A DNA stretch of 64,000 nucleotides from Desulfobacteraceae bacterium. Its GTDB lineage: Bacteria; Desulfobacterota; Desulfobacteria; Desulfobacterales; Desulfobacteraceae. The DNA is taken from assembly GCA_016743945.1 (NCBI GenBank), contig JADGFI010000007.1:62001-126000 (forward strand), written 5' to 3'. Shown here piece after piece: positions 10,650 to 19,211 of the stretch (positions are counted from its first letter, which is position 1; every line of letters starts with the position of its first letter). The notes beneath the pieces are model-generated. The model made no database searches. It saw nothing but the letters and a program-made list of their open reading frames with translations, and was not told where the DNA came from. The position numbers and the translations under genes were made by a program.

Positions 10650-11147
10650 ATGTCAGAGATCAGCAAGGAATATGGGTGGGATGCATCAATGGGGATTGCT
10701 CTCTATGATAAGATTCGCCAGGATATGAAGAGTGCCATGATTAAAAAGGATACTGCTGTTCGGGATACCATGCGGCTCATCATGGGGTCCTTTCCAAGTC
10801 TCACGATTTCCTTTACCCTGGAGAGCGGAAAAAAGACCACCCGGGTCAAGACACCTGAGGAAATAACCGATGAGGACCTTCTTAACATCATTCGTAAATT
10901 TGTTAAATCGGAAAAAACCGTGCTTGAGATTAAAAAGGAAACCACCTCGGACTATCTGGAATTGTTAAATTTATATCTGCCCCGGATGGCAACATCCCCT
11001 GAAATTGAGCAATGGGTCCGGGACAATGTGGTGCTTTCCAACTTTAAAAGCCCTGTCCAGGCCATGGGGGTGGTGATGAAACATTTTGGAAAGCTTGCCG
11101 ACGGCAACCAGGTAAAAGAGGTGCTCGAAAATATGAGGCCTTCCTAA
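10650..11147 (+). CDS. GatB/YqeY domain protein
   Basis: A 165-residue protein with the YqeY fold: [27 protein letters not shown] at the start, then the helical tail ending in [11 protein letters not shown]. The family shares the tRNA-binding C-terminal domain of GatB, but its free-standing role is undefined. It is slightly longer than usual because of an extra N-terminal segment ([15 protein letters not shown]). ATG at 10650 is preferred, with GGAG 11 nt upstream; an in-frame ATG at 10623 would add nine residues. It is followed 4 nt later by the DUF2132 gene. Confidence 0.85.
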   Translation: MSEISKEYGWDASMGIALYDKIRQDMKSAMIKKDTAVRDTMRLIMGSFPSLTISFTLESGKKTTRVKTPEEITDEDLLNIIRKFVKSEKTVLEIKKETTSDYLELLNLYLPRMATSPEIEQWVRDNVVLSNFKSPVQAMGVVMKHFGKLADGNQVKEVLENMRPS

Positions 11148-11151
11148 TTCT

Positions 11152-11391
11152 ATGGGAGAGCAACAAGCCAATAATCCCCTCCACGGTGTGAGCCTGGAAC
11201 AGATGGTGAACAGCCTGGTTGCGCACTATGGGTGGGATGAGTTGGGGAGCCGCATCAAAATCCGATGTTTCACCACTGACCCTTCGGTGAAATCCAGTCT
11301 TAAGTTTCTGAGAAAGACGCCCTGGGCAAGGAAGAAGGTCGAAAATTTATACCTTACCGTGAAAAGGAGTGTGTGGAATCGGTCAAGTTGA
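11152..11391 (+). CDS. DUF2132 / VF530 family protein
   Basis: A 79-residue member of the VF530 (DUF2132) family, recognised by [30 protein letters not shown] and [17 protein letters not shown], which make up nearly the whole conserved domain. The family has a small DNA-binding-like fold and no assigned function. It follows yqeY by 4 nt and is probably translated from the same message. Confidence 0.9.
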   Translation: MGEQQANNPLHGVSLEQMVNSLVAHYGWDELGSRIKIRCFTTDPSVKSSLKFLRKTPWARKKVENLYLTVKRSVWNRSS

Positions 11392-11395
11392 CCGT

Positions 11396-12814
11396 TTACT
11401 GGGATTTAAAATCGGCCTTGTCAAGTCCCAGTTTTTTCATTTTTCCGTAGAGTCCCCTTGGGTGGATTCCGGCAATGTCTGCCGCCTCTCCGACCCGCCC
11501 CCGGGTTTGTTCAAGGACCATTTCAATATATTTTTTTTCCACAAGGTGGAGTACTTGTTCTTTGACTTGTGCAAGGGGTTTGTCCTTCCAGGAATCCATC
11601 CCCAGGTCATTGAATGATGGCGGGTTCTGGGAGACCGACCCCTTGCCCTGGAAGGTGTTGGGAAGATTGTCAATGGAGATGGTGTCGGACCGGCATAAAA
11701 GGACGGCCCGTTCAATGACGTTCATCAGTTCCCGGATATTGCCGGGCCAGGGGTATTGACAAAGGGCTTCCATGGCCACCGGGGAAAAAAGTCTGATCTC
11801 CCGGCCGATTTTTATTTTGTGCACATTTAAGAAATGGTTGGCCAGGGCTGGGATGTCCTGTTTGCGTTTTCTCAAAGGGGGAATAGTCAGGGTGATGACC
11901 CCCAGCCGATAATATAAATCCTGGCGGAAATTGCCTCGTTGGATTTCTTCTTCCAAATTCTTGTTGGTGGCGGCAATGACTCTCACATCTACCCAGACAG
12001 GGGTTTCACCTCCCACCGGTGTAAATTCAAGATCCTGGAGCACCCGAAGCAGCTTGGTCTGCATCTGCAGGGACATCTCACCGATTTCATCCAGAAAAAT
12101 AGTGCCGCTGTGGGCTAGTTCAAAAGCTCCGCGACGGGAGCGAACCGCACCGGTAAAGGCGCCTTGTTCATGGCCGAAGAGTTCGCTTTCCATGAGCTGC
12201 TCGGGTATGGCCGCCATATTGATGGGAATAAAAGGGCCTTGGGCCCGGTGGCTTTCAGCATGGATGGATTTTGAGAGATGTTCCTTGCCCACACCGGTTT
12301 CACCCAGCAAAAGCAGGCTGGAATCGCTGTGAACCACCTGCTGAACTTCTTCTAAAAATCGCTGCATGTTTTCAGCGTTTGAAACGAAATCATTTAACCT
12401 GGGCTTGATTCTGCCCCGCTGGTCCAGCCGGTCAACATAATAAAACTGCCGCCTTGACTCCAGGGTGCTTTCTATGGCCTCCATCAGGCTGTCCTGGGAA
12501 ATGCCGGTATACAATACCACATCGGCACCGGATGCCAGAAGGTTTGCATGTTCTTCCAAGGATTCCCGATCATCCAGGATTATGGTGGTCGGTTTTTCCG
12601 GCAGGTTATTGAGCAGGGTTACACTGGATTCAATGGGCCGGGGGATCAGGGATTTGCTCACGACAAACACATCTGCGCAGCTCCGGACCAGCTCCTGCCA
12701 TTGGGCTTTGTTCTTTTTTAACATTTTTAATTGAACATCAAAATTGGATAATCTTTGTTCAAGATCCGTGTGAAGCTTTTTTCCTTTGATGGCACAGACA
12801 ACCCGTATGAGCAT
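11396..12814 (-). CDS. sigma-54-dependent activator, receiver-like-AAA+-Fis
   Basis: A 472-residue enhancer-binding protein. The first 125 residues look like a degenerate receiver-type domain (TTIILDDRESLEEHANLLASGAD) without a clear phosphoacceptor set. The AAA+ domain has Walker A GETGVGKE, GAFTGA loop, Walker B TIFLDEIGE and FRQDLYYRLG; the C-terminal helix-turn-helix is AADIAGIHPRGLYGKMKKLG. The divergent MFS gene has a sigma-54 promoter in the shared intergenic region, making it the obvious target. It converges with the yqeY-DUF2132 pair, ending 5 nt from it. Confidence 0.9.
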   Translation of the reverse strand: MLIRVVCAIKGKKLHTDLEQRLSNFDVQLKMLKKNKAQWQELVRSCADVFVVSKSLIPRPIESSVTLLNNLPEKPTTIILDDRESLEEHANLLASGADVVLYTGISQDSLMEAIESTLESRRQFYYVDRLDQRGRIKPRLNDFVSNAENMQRFLEEVQQVVHSDSSLLLLGETGVGKEHLSKSIHAESHRAQGPFIPINMAAIPEQLMESELFGHEQGAFTGAVRSRRGAFELAHSGTIFLDEIGEMSLQMQTKLLRVLQDLEFTPVGGETPVWVDVRVIAATNKNLEEEIQRGNFRQDLYYRLGVITLTIPPLRKRKQDIPALANHFLNVHKIKIGREIRLFSPVAMEALCQYPWPGNIRELMNVIERAVLLCRSDTISIDNLPNTFQGKGSVSQNPPSFNDLGMDSWKDKPLAQVKEQVLHLVEKKYIEMVLEQTRGRVGEAADIAGIHPRGLYGKMKKLGLDKADFKSQ

Positions 12815-12910
12815 AATGGTGATTCCTGTTATCAGTGAATAATTACCACTTTAATTCCCGTCGCCGGCTGAGTATACCTGAAAACACCGTAAAGTCCATG
12901 GTAAAGAGGA

Positions 12911-12934
12911 AAAATTTCATGTCTTTGAAATTTT
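12911..12934. promoter_or_regulatory. inverted repeat, candidate activator-binding site
   Basis: AAAATTTCA-N6-TGAAATTTT is a perfect 9-bp inverted repeat 165-190 nt upstream of the -24 element of the MFS promoter and about 100 nt from the start of the divergent sigma-54 activator gene. Position and symmetry fit an upstream activating sequence; that is inference. Confidence 0.45.
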
Positions 12935-13096
12935 ATGCTTCTTTTTTACACCGAAAAACAGCTCTATATCGGATGAAAATTACTTCTTTATGGTTGTCGG
13001 TAATTTAATACCTAAAAAGGGGCACCTTCAGAAGACAACGTTTTTTCTAACTATCTGATTTGATGTGGTATTTTATTTTTTTTAAAATTTGTTTTC

Positions 13097-13114
13097 GGTG
13101 GCACGGCCTATGCT
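13097..13114 (+). promoter_or_regulatory. sigma-54 (-24/-12) promoter of the MFS gene
   Basis: TGGCACGGCCTATGCT matches TGGCACG-N4-TTGCW in all but one position of the -12 box, with correct GG-to-GC spacing of 10 nt. Transcription should start near 13126, leaving a leader of about 170 nt before the MFS start. Confidence 0.72.
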
Positions 13115-13180
13115 ATAGGAGGCCATGAAAGGTGATAGGATCAATTTTTTATTTTAGAATTTAACTTTTATGGGAAAAAA

Positions 13181-13258
13181 ATGAACACAGAGAAAAATCG
13201 GCATTGTCCCGGAACAGCTAATCACTTCAAGTCCTTGCCCCGGGTTGTTAAAATTTAA
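13181..13258 (+). CDS. possible 25-residue leader peptide
   Basis: An ATG at 13181 opens a 25-codon frame in the leader between the sigma-54 promoter and the MFS gene, ending 38 nt before it. The peptide is hydrophilic and basic (starts MNTEKNRHC). A GGGA lies upstream but the site is weak. It may be a regulatory leader or chance. Confidence 0.25.
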   Translation: MNTEKNRHCPGTANHFKSLPRVVKI

Positions 13259-13296
13259 TCCTTTTTACAGTGTAAAAAAATCTTGGAAATTATGTG

Positions 13297-14604
13297 ATGA
13301 CATTCATATTAAAATCATTTATGTCCCTCTATGCTGCTGTGTTTGCCCTGGCAATGGGGTTGGGTTTGCTGGCAACCTTCTTGAGTGTAAGATTAACCCT
13401 TCAAGGGTTTTCAACCCAGGTAACCGGGTTGATTTTAACGGCTTATTTTATGGGGTCTGTTGTGGGAACTTTTTATTGCCGTCGTCTGATACAGCGCATC
13501 GGGCATATTCGTTCTTTTTCCGCCTTTGCCGCCCTGGCAACAGCCATGGTCATGCTCCATGCTGCAACTGATTCAGCCCTGGCATGGGCATTGTTAAGAT
13601 TTTTCACGGGCCTTGCGACCATCGGGTTGTTCATGGTCATCGAAAGTTGGTTCAACGAAGACGCTCCCCCCCAGACCCGGGGACGGGTGTTTTCCGTGTA
13701 CATGGTTATTTACTATCTGGGCAGCAGCGCGGGTCAACAATTGCTCAACTTTGGAAATGTGGCCGGTCAAAGCTTGTTTTTTGTTATTGGTTTGTTATTG
13801 GTCTCTTGTATTATACCGGTTGCAGTAACAAGGGCTCGGCATGCGGGTTTGCCGGATGTGGCGCCAATGGGGTTGAAACACATTATTAAACTGGCACCCC
13901 TGGGGCTGATCGGATGTCTTACCGCGGGTTTAACCTCCAGCGCTTTCTACACAATGGGACCGATTTTTTGCCAAAAAATGAATCTAAGTGTCGCCCAATT
14001 ATCTTCTTTCATGACCATTACAGTATTGGGAGGACTTGTATTCCAATGGCCGGTGGGCATTATTTCAGATCGCTTTGACAGGTCAATTGTGATTCCCTTG
14101 CTGGGGGGGCTTTTTGCCATTGTCAGTTGGGGAATGATCCTGGCAGCTCAAATTTCTTTTGGGCTTTTCATGGCAGGTGCCAGTCTTTTTGGCGGCCTTA
14201 TGTTCAGTATTTATCCTGTGGCTGTGGCAAGGACCCATGATATGTTTGAGCCCAAAGATGTGGTAAATGTCAGTTCGGCGCTGCTGCTGTTCCAAGGTAT
14301 CGGTGCCGTGATCGGTCCCATGGCGTCAGCGGCTGCCATTGAATTGCTGGACAGCCCCCAGGGGTTTTTTGTTTATTTTTCAATCATCTGTGCCGTTTCC
14401 GCAGCCGTTAGTTTCTTTTTAAGGCAAAAGGAAATTGCCCAGATCATACCGGTGGAAGATCAGGGGGATTTCATGGTGATGAATCACACCTCCCCAGTCG
14501 TCCTGCAAATTGATTTGCGCCATGAAGATGAAGCGGCTGTTGGGGAAGTTTTTCCTCATCAGACGGGTCCAGTCCATCATCACCCGGAGCAGGGCCATAT
14601 TTGA
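13297..14604 (+). CDS. MFS transporter, YcaD-like
   Basis: A major facilitator of about 435 residues with about 12 hydrophobic segments in two halves. The cytoplasmic loop of half one has FYCRRLIQRIGHIR, a diverged form of the G-x3-D-R-x-GRR motif, and half two has GIISDRFDRS. The layout matches the YcaD/YfkF-like branch, whose substrates are mostly unknown. The C-terminal 40 residues are His/Glu-rich and cytoplasmic (GEVFPHQTGPVHHHPEQGHI). The ATG at 13297 is chosen; a GTG lies one codon earlier and the ribosome site is weak. A sigma-54 promoter and a divergent activator gene indicate conditional expression. Confidence 0.82.
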   Translation: MTFILKSFMSLYAAVFALAMGLGLLATFLSVRLTLQGFSTQVTGLILTAYFMGSVVGTFYCRRLIQRIGHIRSFSAFAALATAMVMLHAATDSALAWALLRFFTGLATIGLFMVIESWFNEDAPPQTRGRVFSVYMVIYYLGSSAGQQLLNFGNVAGQSLFFVIGLLLVSCIIPVAVTRARHAGLPDVAPMGLKHIIKLAPLGLIGCLTAGLTSSAFYTMGPIFCQKMNLSVAQLSSFMTITVLGGLVFQWPVGIISDRFDRSIVIPLLGGLFAIVSWGMILAAQISFGLFMAGASLFGGLMFSIYPVAVARTHDMFEPKDVVNVSSALLLFQGIGAVIGPMASAAAIELLDSPQGFFVYFSIICAVSAAVSFFLRQKEIAQIIPVEDQGDFMVMNHTSPVVLQIDLRHEDEAAVGEVFPHQTGPVHHHPEQGHI

Positions 14605-14772
14605 AAGCCATACCCTTTACCCCTATGCTTTCTTTGGGTTTTTTGTTTTTTTAACGCTATGGATTGACAGCAAGGGTTAAAAAAGCATAGATAAACTGAA
14701 TAATCGCGCATGTGTATGGAAAAAATAAGAATAGTTCTTGACAGTGTTCGTTGTTATACAGGCGTAACTAAA

Positions 14773-14845
14773 GATTTTCGTTAAATTTTCGTTTTTTTTC
14801 ACTTGCGGAACATTTTAATACATGTTACGTCATTTTTCGAACATA
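14773..14845 (+). promoter_or_regulatory. GlpR-type operator/promoter region of the glpS operon
   Basis: Contains tandem ATTTTCGTT half-sites 11 bp apart (14774 and 14785), TTCACTTGCGGAA at 14798, and TTTTTCGAACAT at 14833. The last two recur upstream of glpA and glpR with the identical start-to-start distance of 35 nt. TTGCGG may act as the -35 box. TTCG-centred half-sites are typical of DeoR-family GlpR regulators. Confidence 0.6.
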
Positions 14846-14881
14846 TAGAATGATGGTTTTCACGTTAACCTGGAGATCAAA

Positions 14882-15967
14882 ATGACTATTTCAATCGAAA
14901 ATATTAACCTCACCGTTAATGAAGAAATCTATCTAAAGGACATTTCCCTTGATTTTGAACCCGGGTCCACCAATATACTCCTTGGAAGAACACTGGCCGG
15001 AAAGACATCGCTTTTGCGTATCATGGCAGGTTTGGACCGGCCGGATCGCGGCAAGATATTTGTGAACGGGGAAGATGTAACCGGTGTGTCAGTTCGAAAA
15101 CGCAATATCTCCATGGTGTACCAGCAATTTATCAATTACCCTTCCTTTACCATCTATGAAAATATCGCCTCTCCTTTAAAAATTTCCAAAATTGCTAAAA
15201 AGGAAATTCATCGTCGGGTCAGAGACGTCGCCGAAATGCTTCATCTTGAAACACTGCTCAATAGGATCCCCACCGAGCTATCAGGCGGTCAGCAGCAGCG
15301 ATGTGCCATTGCAAGAGCCCTGGTTAAGGATTCCAATCTTATCTTGCTTGATGAGCCCCTGGTGAACCTTGATTACAAACTAAGGGAAGAGTTACAGATT
15401 GATCTTCAGGATATTTTCAAGCAACGGGATGTCATCGTTGTCTACACCACAACAGAACCTGCTGAAGCCTTAAAATTGGGCGGAAACATTGCGATTCTTG
15501 ATCAAGGCAGGATGATTCAAACCGGCGTGACCTCCCGGGTTTTTCATCGGCCTGCCACTGTAAAAGTGGCACAAGTATTTAGTGACCCTCCCATTAATCT
15601 GCTCCATTGCAGTGTTGCTGATTCTGCATTGAAGCTGGGTGAAAATTTAACCCTTCCTTTGACGGGCCATCTGAGCCCATTGGCCCCGGGAAGTTATATG
15701 GCCGGCATACGTTCCAATCATCTGTATCTGAATTCTCAAAACAAAAGCAATATTGAGCTGGATACCAGTGTTGAACTATCAGAAATTAATGGTTCCGAAA
15801 CATTTATTCATGTGAAGTATGAAACAACGAAACTTGTGGTACAGGAGGTGGGAGTGTATTCCCAGAAAATAGATTCAAAAATCAGGGTTTATCTGGATCC
15901 GGCCAACCTCTTCGTTTTTTCAGAATCAGGATCTCTTATTTTGTCACCCGATACTACTGCCTGTTGA
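14882..15967 (+). CDS. glpS: glycerol ABC importer ATPase GlpS
   Basis: A 361-residue ABC ATPase of the sugar-importer (MalK/UgpC) type with a C-terminal OB-like regulatory domain (about 240-361). Walker A is the unusual GRTLAGKTS, the signature LSGGQQQR is canonical, Walker B is LILLDEPLVN. With the next five genes it forms the glpSTPQUV layout described for glycerol uptake in Rhizobium leguminosarum, where two distinct ATPases pair. First gene of the operon, behind a GlpR-like operator region. Start ATG after TGGAG. Confidence 0.87.
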   Translation: MTISIENINLTVNEEIYLKDISLDFEPGSTNILLGRTLAGKTSLLRIMAGLDRPDRGKIFVNGEDVTGVSVRKRNISMVYQQFINYPSFTIYENIASPLKISKIAKKEIHRRVRDVAEMLHLETLLNRIPTELSGGQQQRCAIARALVKDSNLILLDEPLVNLDYKLREELQIDLQDIFKQRDVIVVYTTTEPAEALKLGGNIAILDQGRMIQTGVTSRVFHRPATVKVAQVFSDPPINLLHCSVADSALKLGENLTLPLTGHLSPLAPGSYMAGIRSNHLYLNSQNKSNIELDTSVELSEINGSETFIHVKYETTKLVVQEVGVYSQKIDSKIRVYLDPANLFVFSESGSLILSPDTTAC

Positions 15968-15992
15968 AAAAGAACCCGTATAGGAGACATAA

Positions 15993-17081
15993 ATGGCAAA
16001 AATCACTTTAGATAATGTTGCACACAGCTATATTGCAAAGCCTAAACATGAATCCGATTATGCCCTCAGGCTCATCGACAACATATGGGAGGATGGCGGG
16101 GCATATGCTTTGCTGGGGCCGTCGGGCTGCGGGAAAACAACCCTTTTGAACATCATCTCCGGATTGCTTACCCCCAGTAAGGGGCGGGTGTTGTTCGATG
16201 GAAAAGATATCACAACGCTTCCTCCGGAAAAACGCAACATCGCCCAGGTCTTTCAATTTCCGGTTCTCTACGACACCATGACGGTTTTTGATAATCTTGC
16301 CTTCCCATTGAAAAACAGAGGGTTTAACAGGGAAGATACACGGACAAGAGTCCTTGAGGTTGCAAAAATCCTTGATTTGACGGACAGCCTGAATAAAAAG
16401 GCGGCCCGGCTCAGTGCAGATGCCAAACAAAAAATATCCCTTGGACGGGGACTTGTCCGAAAAGATGTGGCAGCCATCCTGTTTGACGAGCCCCTCACCG
16501 TCATTGATCCGCATTTGAAATGGCAGCTGAGGGGCAAACTAAAAGAGGTCCACGAACAATCCAAACTCACCTTTATATACGTTACCCATGATCAGGTGGA
16601 AGCCCTTACCTTTGCCGACAAGGTCATTGTTATGTATGAAGGCGCCATTGTACAGATTGGAACACCCCAGGAACTTTTCGAACACCCCAGTCACAAGTTT
16701 GTGGGATATTTCATTGGCAGTCCGGGCATGAATTTTGTCCCCTGCATATTAGATGGCAATAAGGCCATGATAAATGGGATTGGGATTGAGCTGGATGACA
16801 AGACGGCTGCCCTGGGAAAAGAGAGCCATGGTAGCCTAGAACTTGGCATCCGCCCCCTCTATCTGGAAGTACACCCCCAGGAAGTTGACGCTTCTGTTCC
16901 GGCACAGGTTAAATCCATCGAAGACCAGGGTAATTATAAAATTATAACGGTCCGCTTATCAGGACATATACTGCGGGCCAGATTGCCAGAAGGCAACGTA
17001 TCCCTTTCTGAAAACGCATGGCTTAGATTTCCCAAAAGCTGGATCAGATTATATGCCAATGACAAATTATTAACCCGCTAG
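15993..17081 (+). CDS. glpT: glycerol ABC importer ATPase GlpT
   Basis: The second ATPase of the importer, 362 residues, MalK-like with a C-terminal TOBE-type domain. Walker A GPSGCGKTT and Walker B AILFDEPLTVIDP are normal, but the signature reads LSADAKQK instead of LSGGQ. As GlpS has the canonical signature, a GlpS-GlpT heterodimer would have one standard and one degenerate ATP site. The name glpT here follows the rhizobial importer and is unrelated to the G3P antiporter GlpT. Ribosome site TAGGAG; 25 nt after glpS. Confidence 0.87.
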   Translation: MAKITLDNVAHSYIAKPKHESDYALRLIDNIWEDGGAYALLGPSGCGKTTLLNIISGLLTPSKGRVLFDGKDITTLPPEKRNIAQVFQFPVLYDTMTVFDNLAFPLKNRGFNREDTRTRVLEVAKILDLTDSLNKKAARLSADAKQKISLGRGLVRKDVAAILFDEPLTVIDPHLKWQLRGKLKEVHEQSKLTFIYVTHDQVEALTFADKVIVMYEGAIVQIGTPQELFEHPSHKFVGYFIGSPGMNFVPCILDGNKAMINGIGIELDDKTAALGKESHGSLELGIRPLYLEVHPQEVDASVPAQVKSIEDQGNYKIITVRLSGHILRARLPEGNVSLSENAWLRFPKSWIRLYANDKLLTR

Positions 17082-17155
17082 GGGTTGATTAAAACCAGAT
17101 CAATTAAAACCAGATTAATTAAAATTAGAGCCATTAAAATTGGAGAATTGCCAAT

Positions 17156-18028
17156 ATGGATAAATGGAAAGATAATAAAGCTTGGTTTTTTGTTTTGCCG
17201 GTTTTTATAGTCGTTGCTTTCAGTGCCATTATTCCCTTGATGACCGTGGTTAATTATTCTATTCAAGATATCTTTGGCCCGGGGCAAAGGGTTTTTGTGG
17301 GAACGGAATGGTTTAAGGAGGTGCTTTCCGATACAAGACTCCATGACGCATTGTGGCGTCAATTCCTTTTTTCAGGACTTGTGCTGTTGATTGAGATGCC
17401 CCTGGGCATCCTCATCGCTCTTATGATGCCTAAAAAGGGATGGGCAGCTTCCGTAAGCCTTGTGCTTATTGCCTTGCCCCTGCTGATTCCATGGAATGTC
17501 ATCGGAACCATCTGGATTATTTTCACACGACCGGATATCGGCCTTTTCGGGGCCGCTATCAATAGTCTGGGGATTGGCTTCGACCATACGGCAAGTTCTC
17601 TGGATGCATGGATTACCCTGATGTTCATGGAAGTCTGGCACTGGACCCCCTTGGTGGCCCTCCTGGCATATGCCGGCCTTCGCGCCATCCCCGAGGCCTA
17701 TTTCCAGGCAGCTAGGATTGACGGTGCCTCCACCTGGGCCATCTTTTGGTATATCCAACTGCCCAAGATGAGGGGTGTTTTGACCATTGCCCTTTTGCTG
17801 CGTTTCATGGACAGCTTCTTGATTTATGCAGAACCCTTTGTGCTCACCGGCGGCGGCCCGGGAAATTCCACCACTTTTTTATCCATCTATCTTGTAAAGG
17901 TTGCCGTGGGTCAGTTTGACCTGGGACCGGCAGCGGCCTTTTCGTTGATCTATTTTTTGATCATACTTTTGCTCAGCTGGTTCTTTTATCAGGTATTGCA
18001 AAATGTCGGAAAAGGAGAAACCCCATGA
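17156..18028 (+). CDS. glpP: glycerol ABC importer permease GlpP
   Basis: A 290-residue inner-membrane permease (MalF/UgpA type) with six predicted helices and the EAA loop EAYFQAARIDGASTWAIFWYIQLPKM near residues 180-207, which docks onto the ATPases. It overlaps the next permease gene by 4 nt (ATGA), so the two are translated together. Its upstream gap of 74 nt contains an A/T-rich repeat of ATTAAAA units. Confidence 0.87.
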   Translation: MDKWKDNKAWFFVLPVFIVVAFSAIIPLMTVVNYSIQDIFGPGQRVFVGTEWFKEVLSDTRLHDALWRQFLFSGLVLLIEMPLGILIALMMPKKGWAASVSLVLIALPLLIPWNVIGTIWIIFTRPDIGLFGAAINSLGIGFDHTASSLDAWITLMFMEVWHWTPLVALLAYAGLRAIPEAYFQAARIDGASTWAIFWYIQLPKMRGVLTIALLLRFMDSFLIYAEPFVLTGGGPGNSTTFLSIYLVKVAVGQFDLGPAAAFSLIYFLIILLLSWFFYQVLQNVGKGETP

Positions 18029-18822
18029 AAAAAAGAACTTTCTTCTTTATCGTTTACCTGTGTCTTCTCATGCTTCCCATTTATTGGATGCTGAACATGT
18101 CTCTTCGGACCAATGCTGATATTCTCGGGTCTTTTGCCTTTTATCCGAAAAATATAACCTTTGGCAACTATATGAAAATTTTTACGGATTCCTCCTGGTA
18201 CAACGGGTATATTAATTCGATTATTTATGTCACCATGAACATGGCTATTTCACTTGTCACGGCATTGCCTGCGGCCTACGCCTTTTCACGGTATAAGTTT
18301 ATCGGAGACAAACAAATTTTTTTCTGGCTTCTGACCAACCGCATGTCGCCTGCCGCGGTTTTCCTGCTTCCTTTTTTTCAGCTGTATTCAACCTTCGGTC
18401 TGATTGACACCCACCTGGCGGTGGCCCTTGCCCATTGCCTGTTTAATGTCCCTTTGGCGGTCTGGATATTGGAAGGGTTCATGTCCGGTGTTCCCCGGGA
18501 AATTGATGAAACTGCTTTTATTGACGGATATAAATTTCCTCGGTTCTTTTTAACCATCTTTATTCCCCTGATACGATCCGGTATCGGGGTCACTGCATTT
18601 TTTTGTTTCATGTTTTCCTGGGTGGAACTTTTGCTTGCCAGAACCTTGACCACAACCGTTGCCAAACCCATTGCCGCAACCATGACCCGGACTGTCAGCG
18701 CATCGGGTCTTGACTGGGGGCTTCTTGCGGCTGCAGGAATTTTGACCATTGTTCCAGGAGCCCTTGTCATCTGGTTTGTGCGAAATAACCTGGCCAAGGG
18801 GTTTGCCATGGGGCGGGTATAA
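18025..18822 (+). CDS. glpQ: glycerol ABC importer permease GlpQ
   Basis: A 265-residue permease of the MalG/UgpE type: N-terminal helix, SLRTNADILGSFAFYPKNITFGNYMKIF, and the EAA loop EIDETAFIDGYKFPRFFLTIFIPL around residues 155-178. It pairs with GlpP to form the pore. AAGGAG precedes the start inside the glpP end. As for glpT, the name refers to the rhizobial importer gene and not the phosphodiesterase GlpQ. Confidence 0.87.
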   Translation: MKKRTFFFIVYLCLLMLPIYWMLNMSLRTNADILGSFAFYPKNITFGNYMKIFTDSSWYNGYINSIIYVTMNMAISLVTALPAAYAFSRYKFIGDKQIFFWLLTNRMSPAAVFLLPFFQLYSTFGLIDTHLAVALAHCLFNVPLAVWILEGFMSGVPREIDETAFIDGYKFPRFFLTIFIPLIRSGIGVTAFFCFMFSWVELLLARTLTTTVAKPIAATMTRTVSASGLDWGLLAAAGILTIVPGALVIWFVRNNLAKGFAMGRV

Positions 18823-18836
18823 ATAAAGGAGCGATC

Positions 18837-19115
18837 ATGAATTTAGAATGGATGGCGTGGACAATTCCCACAGCAATCTTTTTCATCACCATCGCGTTAA
18901 TTTTGATCAGCATGACGATCTGGGAAGTTTATTCTCCAACCATTGAGCGAAGAGGGTTTTTACCGCTCACCACCACAAGGGGAGATCGGCTTTTTATCGG
19001 TCTTTTGGGAAGTGCCTATATCCACCTTGCCTGGCTTGGTTTGTCAGATCTGACCATTTGGTTTGGATTTGCCATTGCTTTTTGTTGGATGGTGGTTGTG
19101 ATGCGGTGGGGGTAA
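18837..19115 (+). CDS. glpU: DUF2160 small membrane protein GlpU
   Basis: A 92-residue protein with three hydrophobic segments and the DUF2160 hallmarks WEVYSPTIERRGFLPLTTTRGDRLFIGLLGSAYIH (residues about 29-63). DUF2160 proteins accompany GlpSTPQV-type importers and are called GlpU in rhizobia; their role is not established, possibly helping assembly. Clear AAGGAG before the ATG; 14 nt after glpQ. Confidence 0.85.
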   Translation: MNLEWMAWTIPTAIFFITIALILISMTIWEVYSPTIERRGFLPLTTTRGDRLFIGLLGSAYIHLAWLGLSDLTIWFGFAIAFCWMVVVMRWG

Positions 19116-19211
19116 ATATAGTTTTTTTAACATATTACAGGTGGTCGCCTTCACATCTGTAATAACGCCCTTTCGAGGGTAAATTTAATGAAGGTAAATG
19201 GAGGGAACGAT

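Noticed and set aside
13245..13571. 108-codon plus ORF
   Set aside because: Overlaps the start of the MFS gene in another frame and shows no family features.
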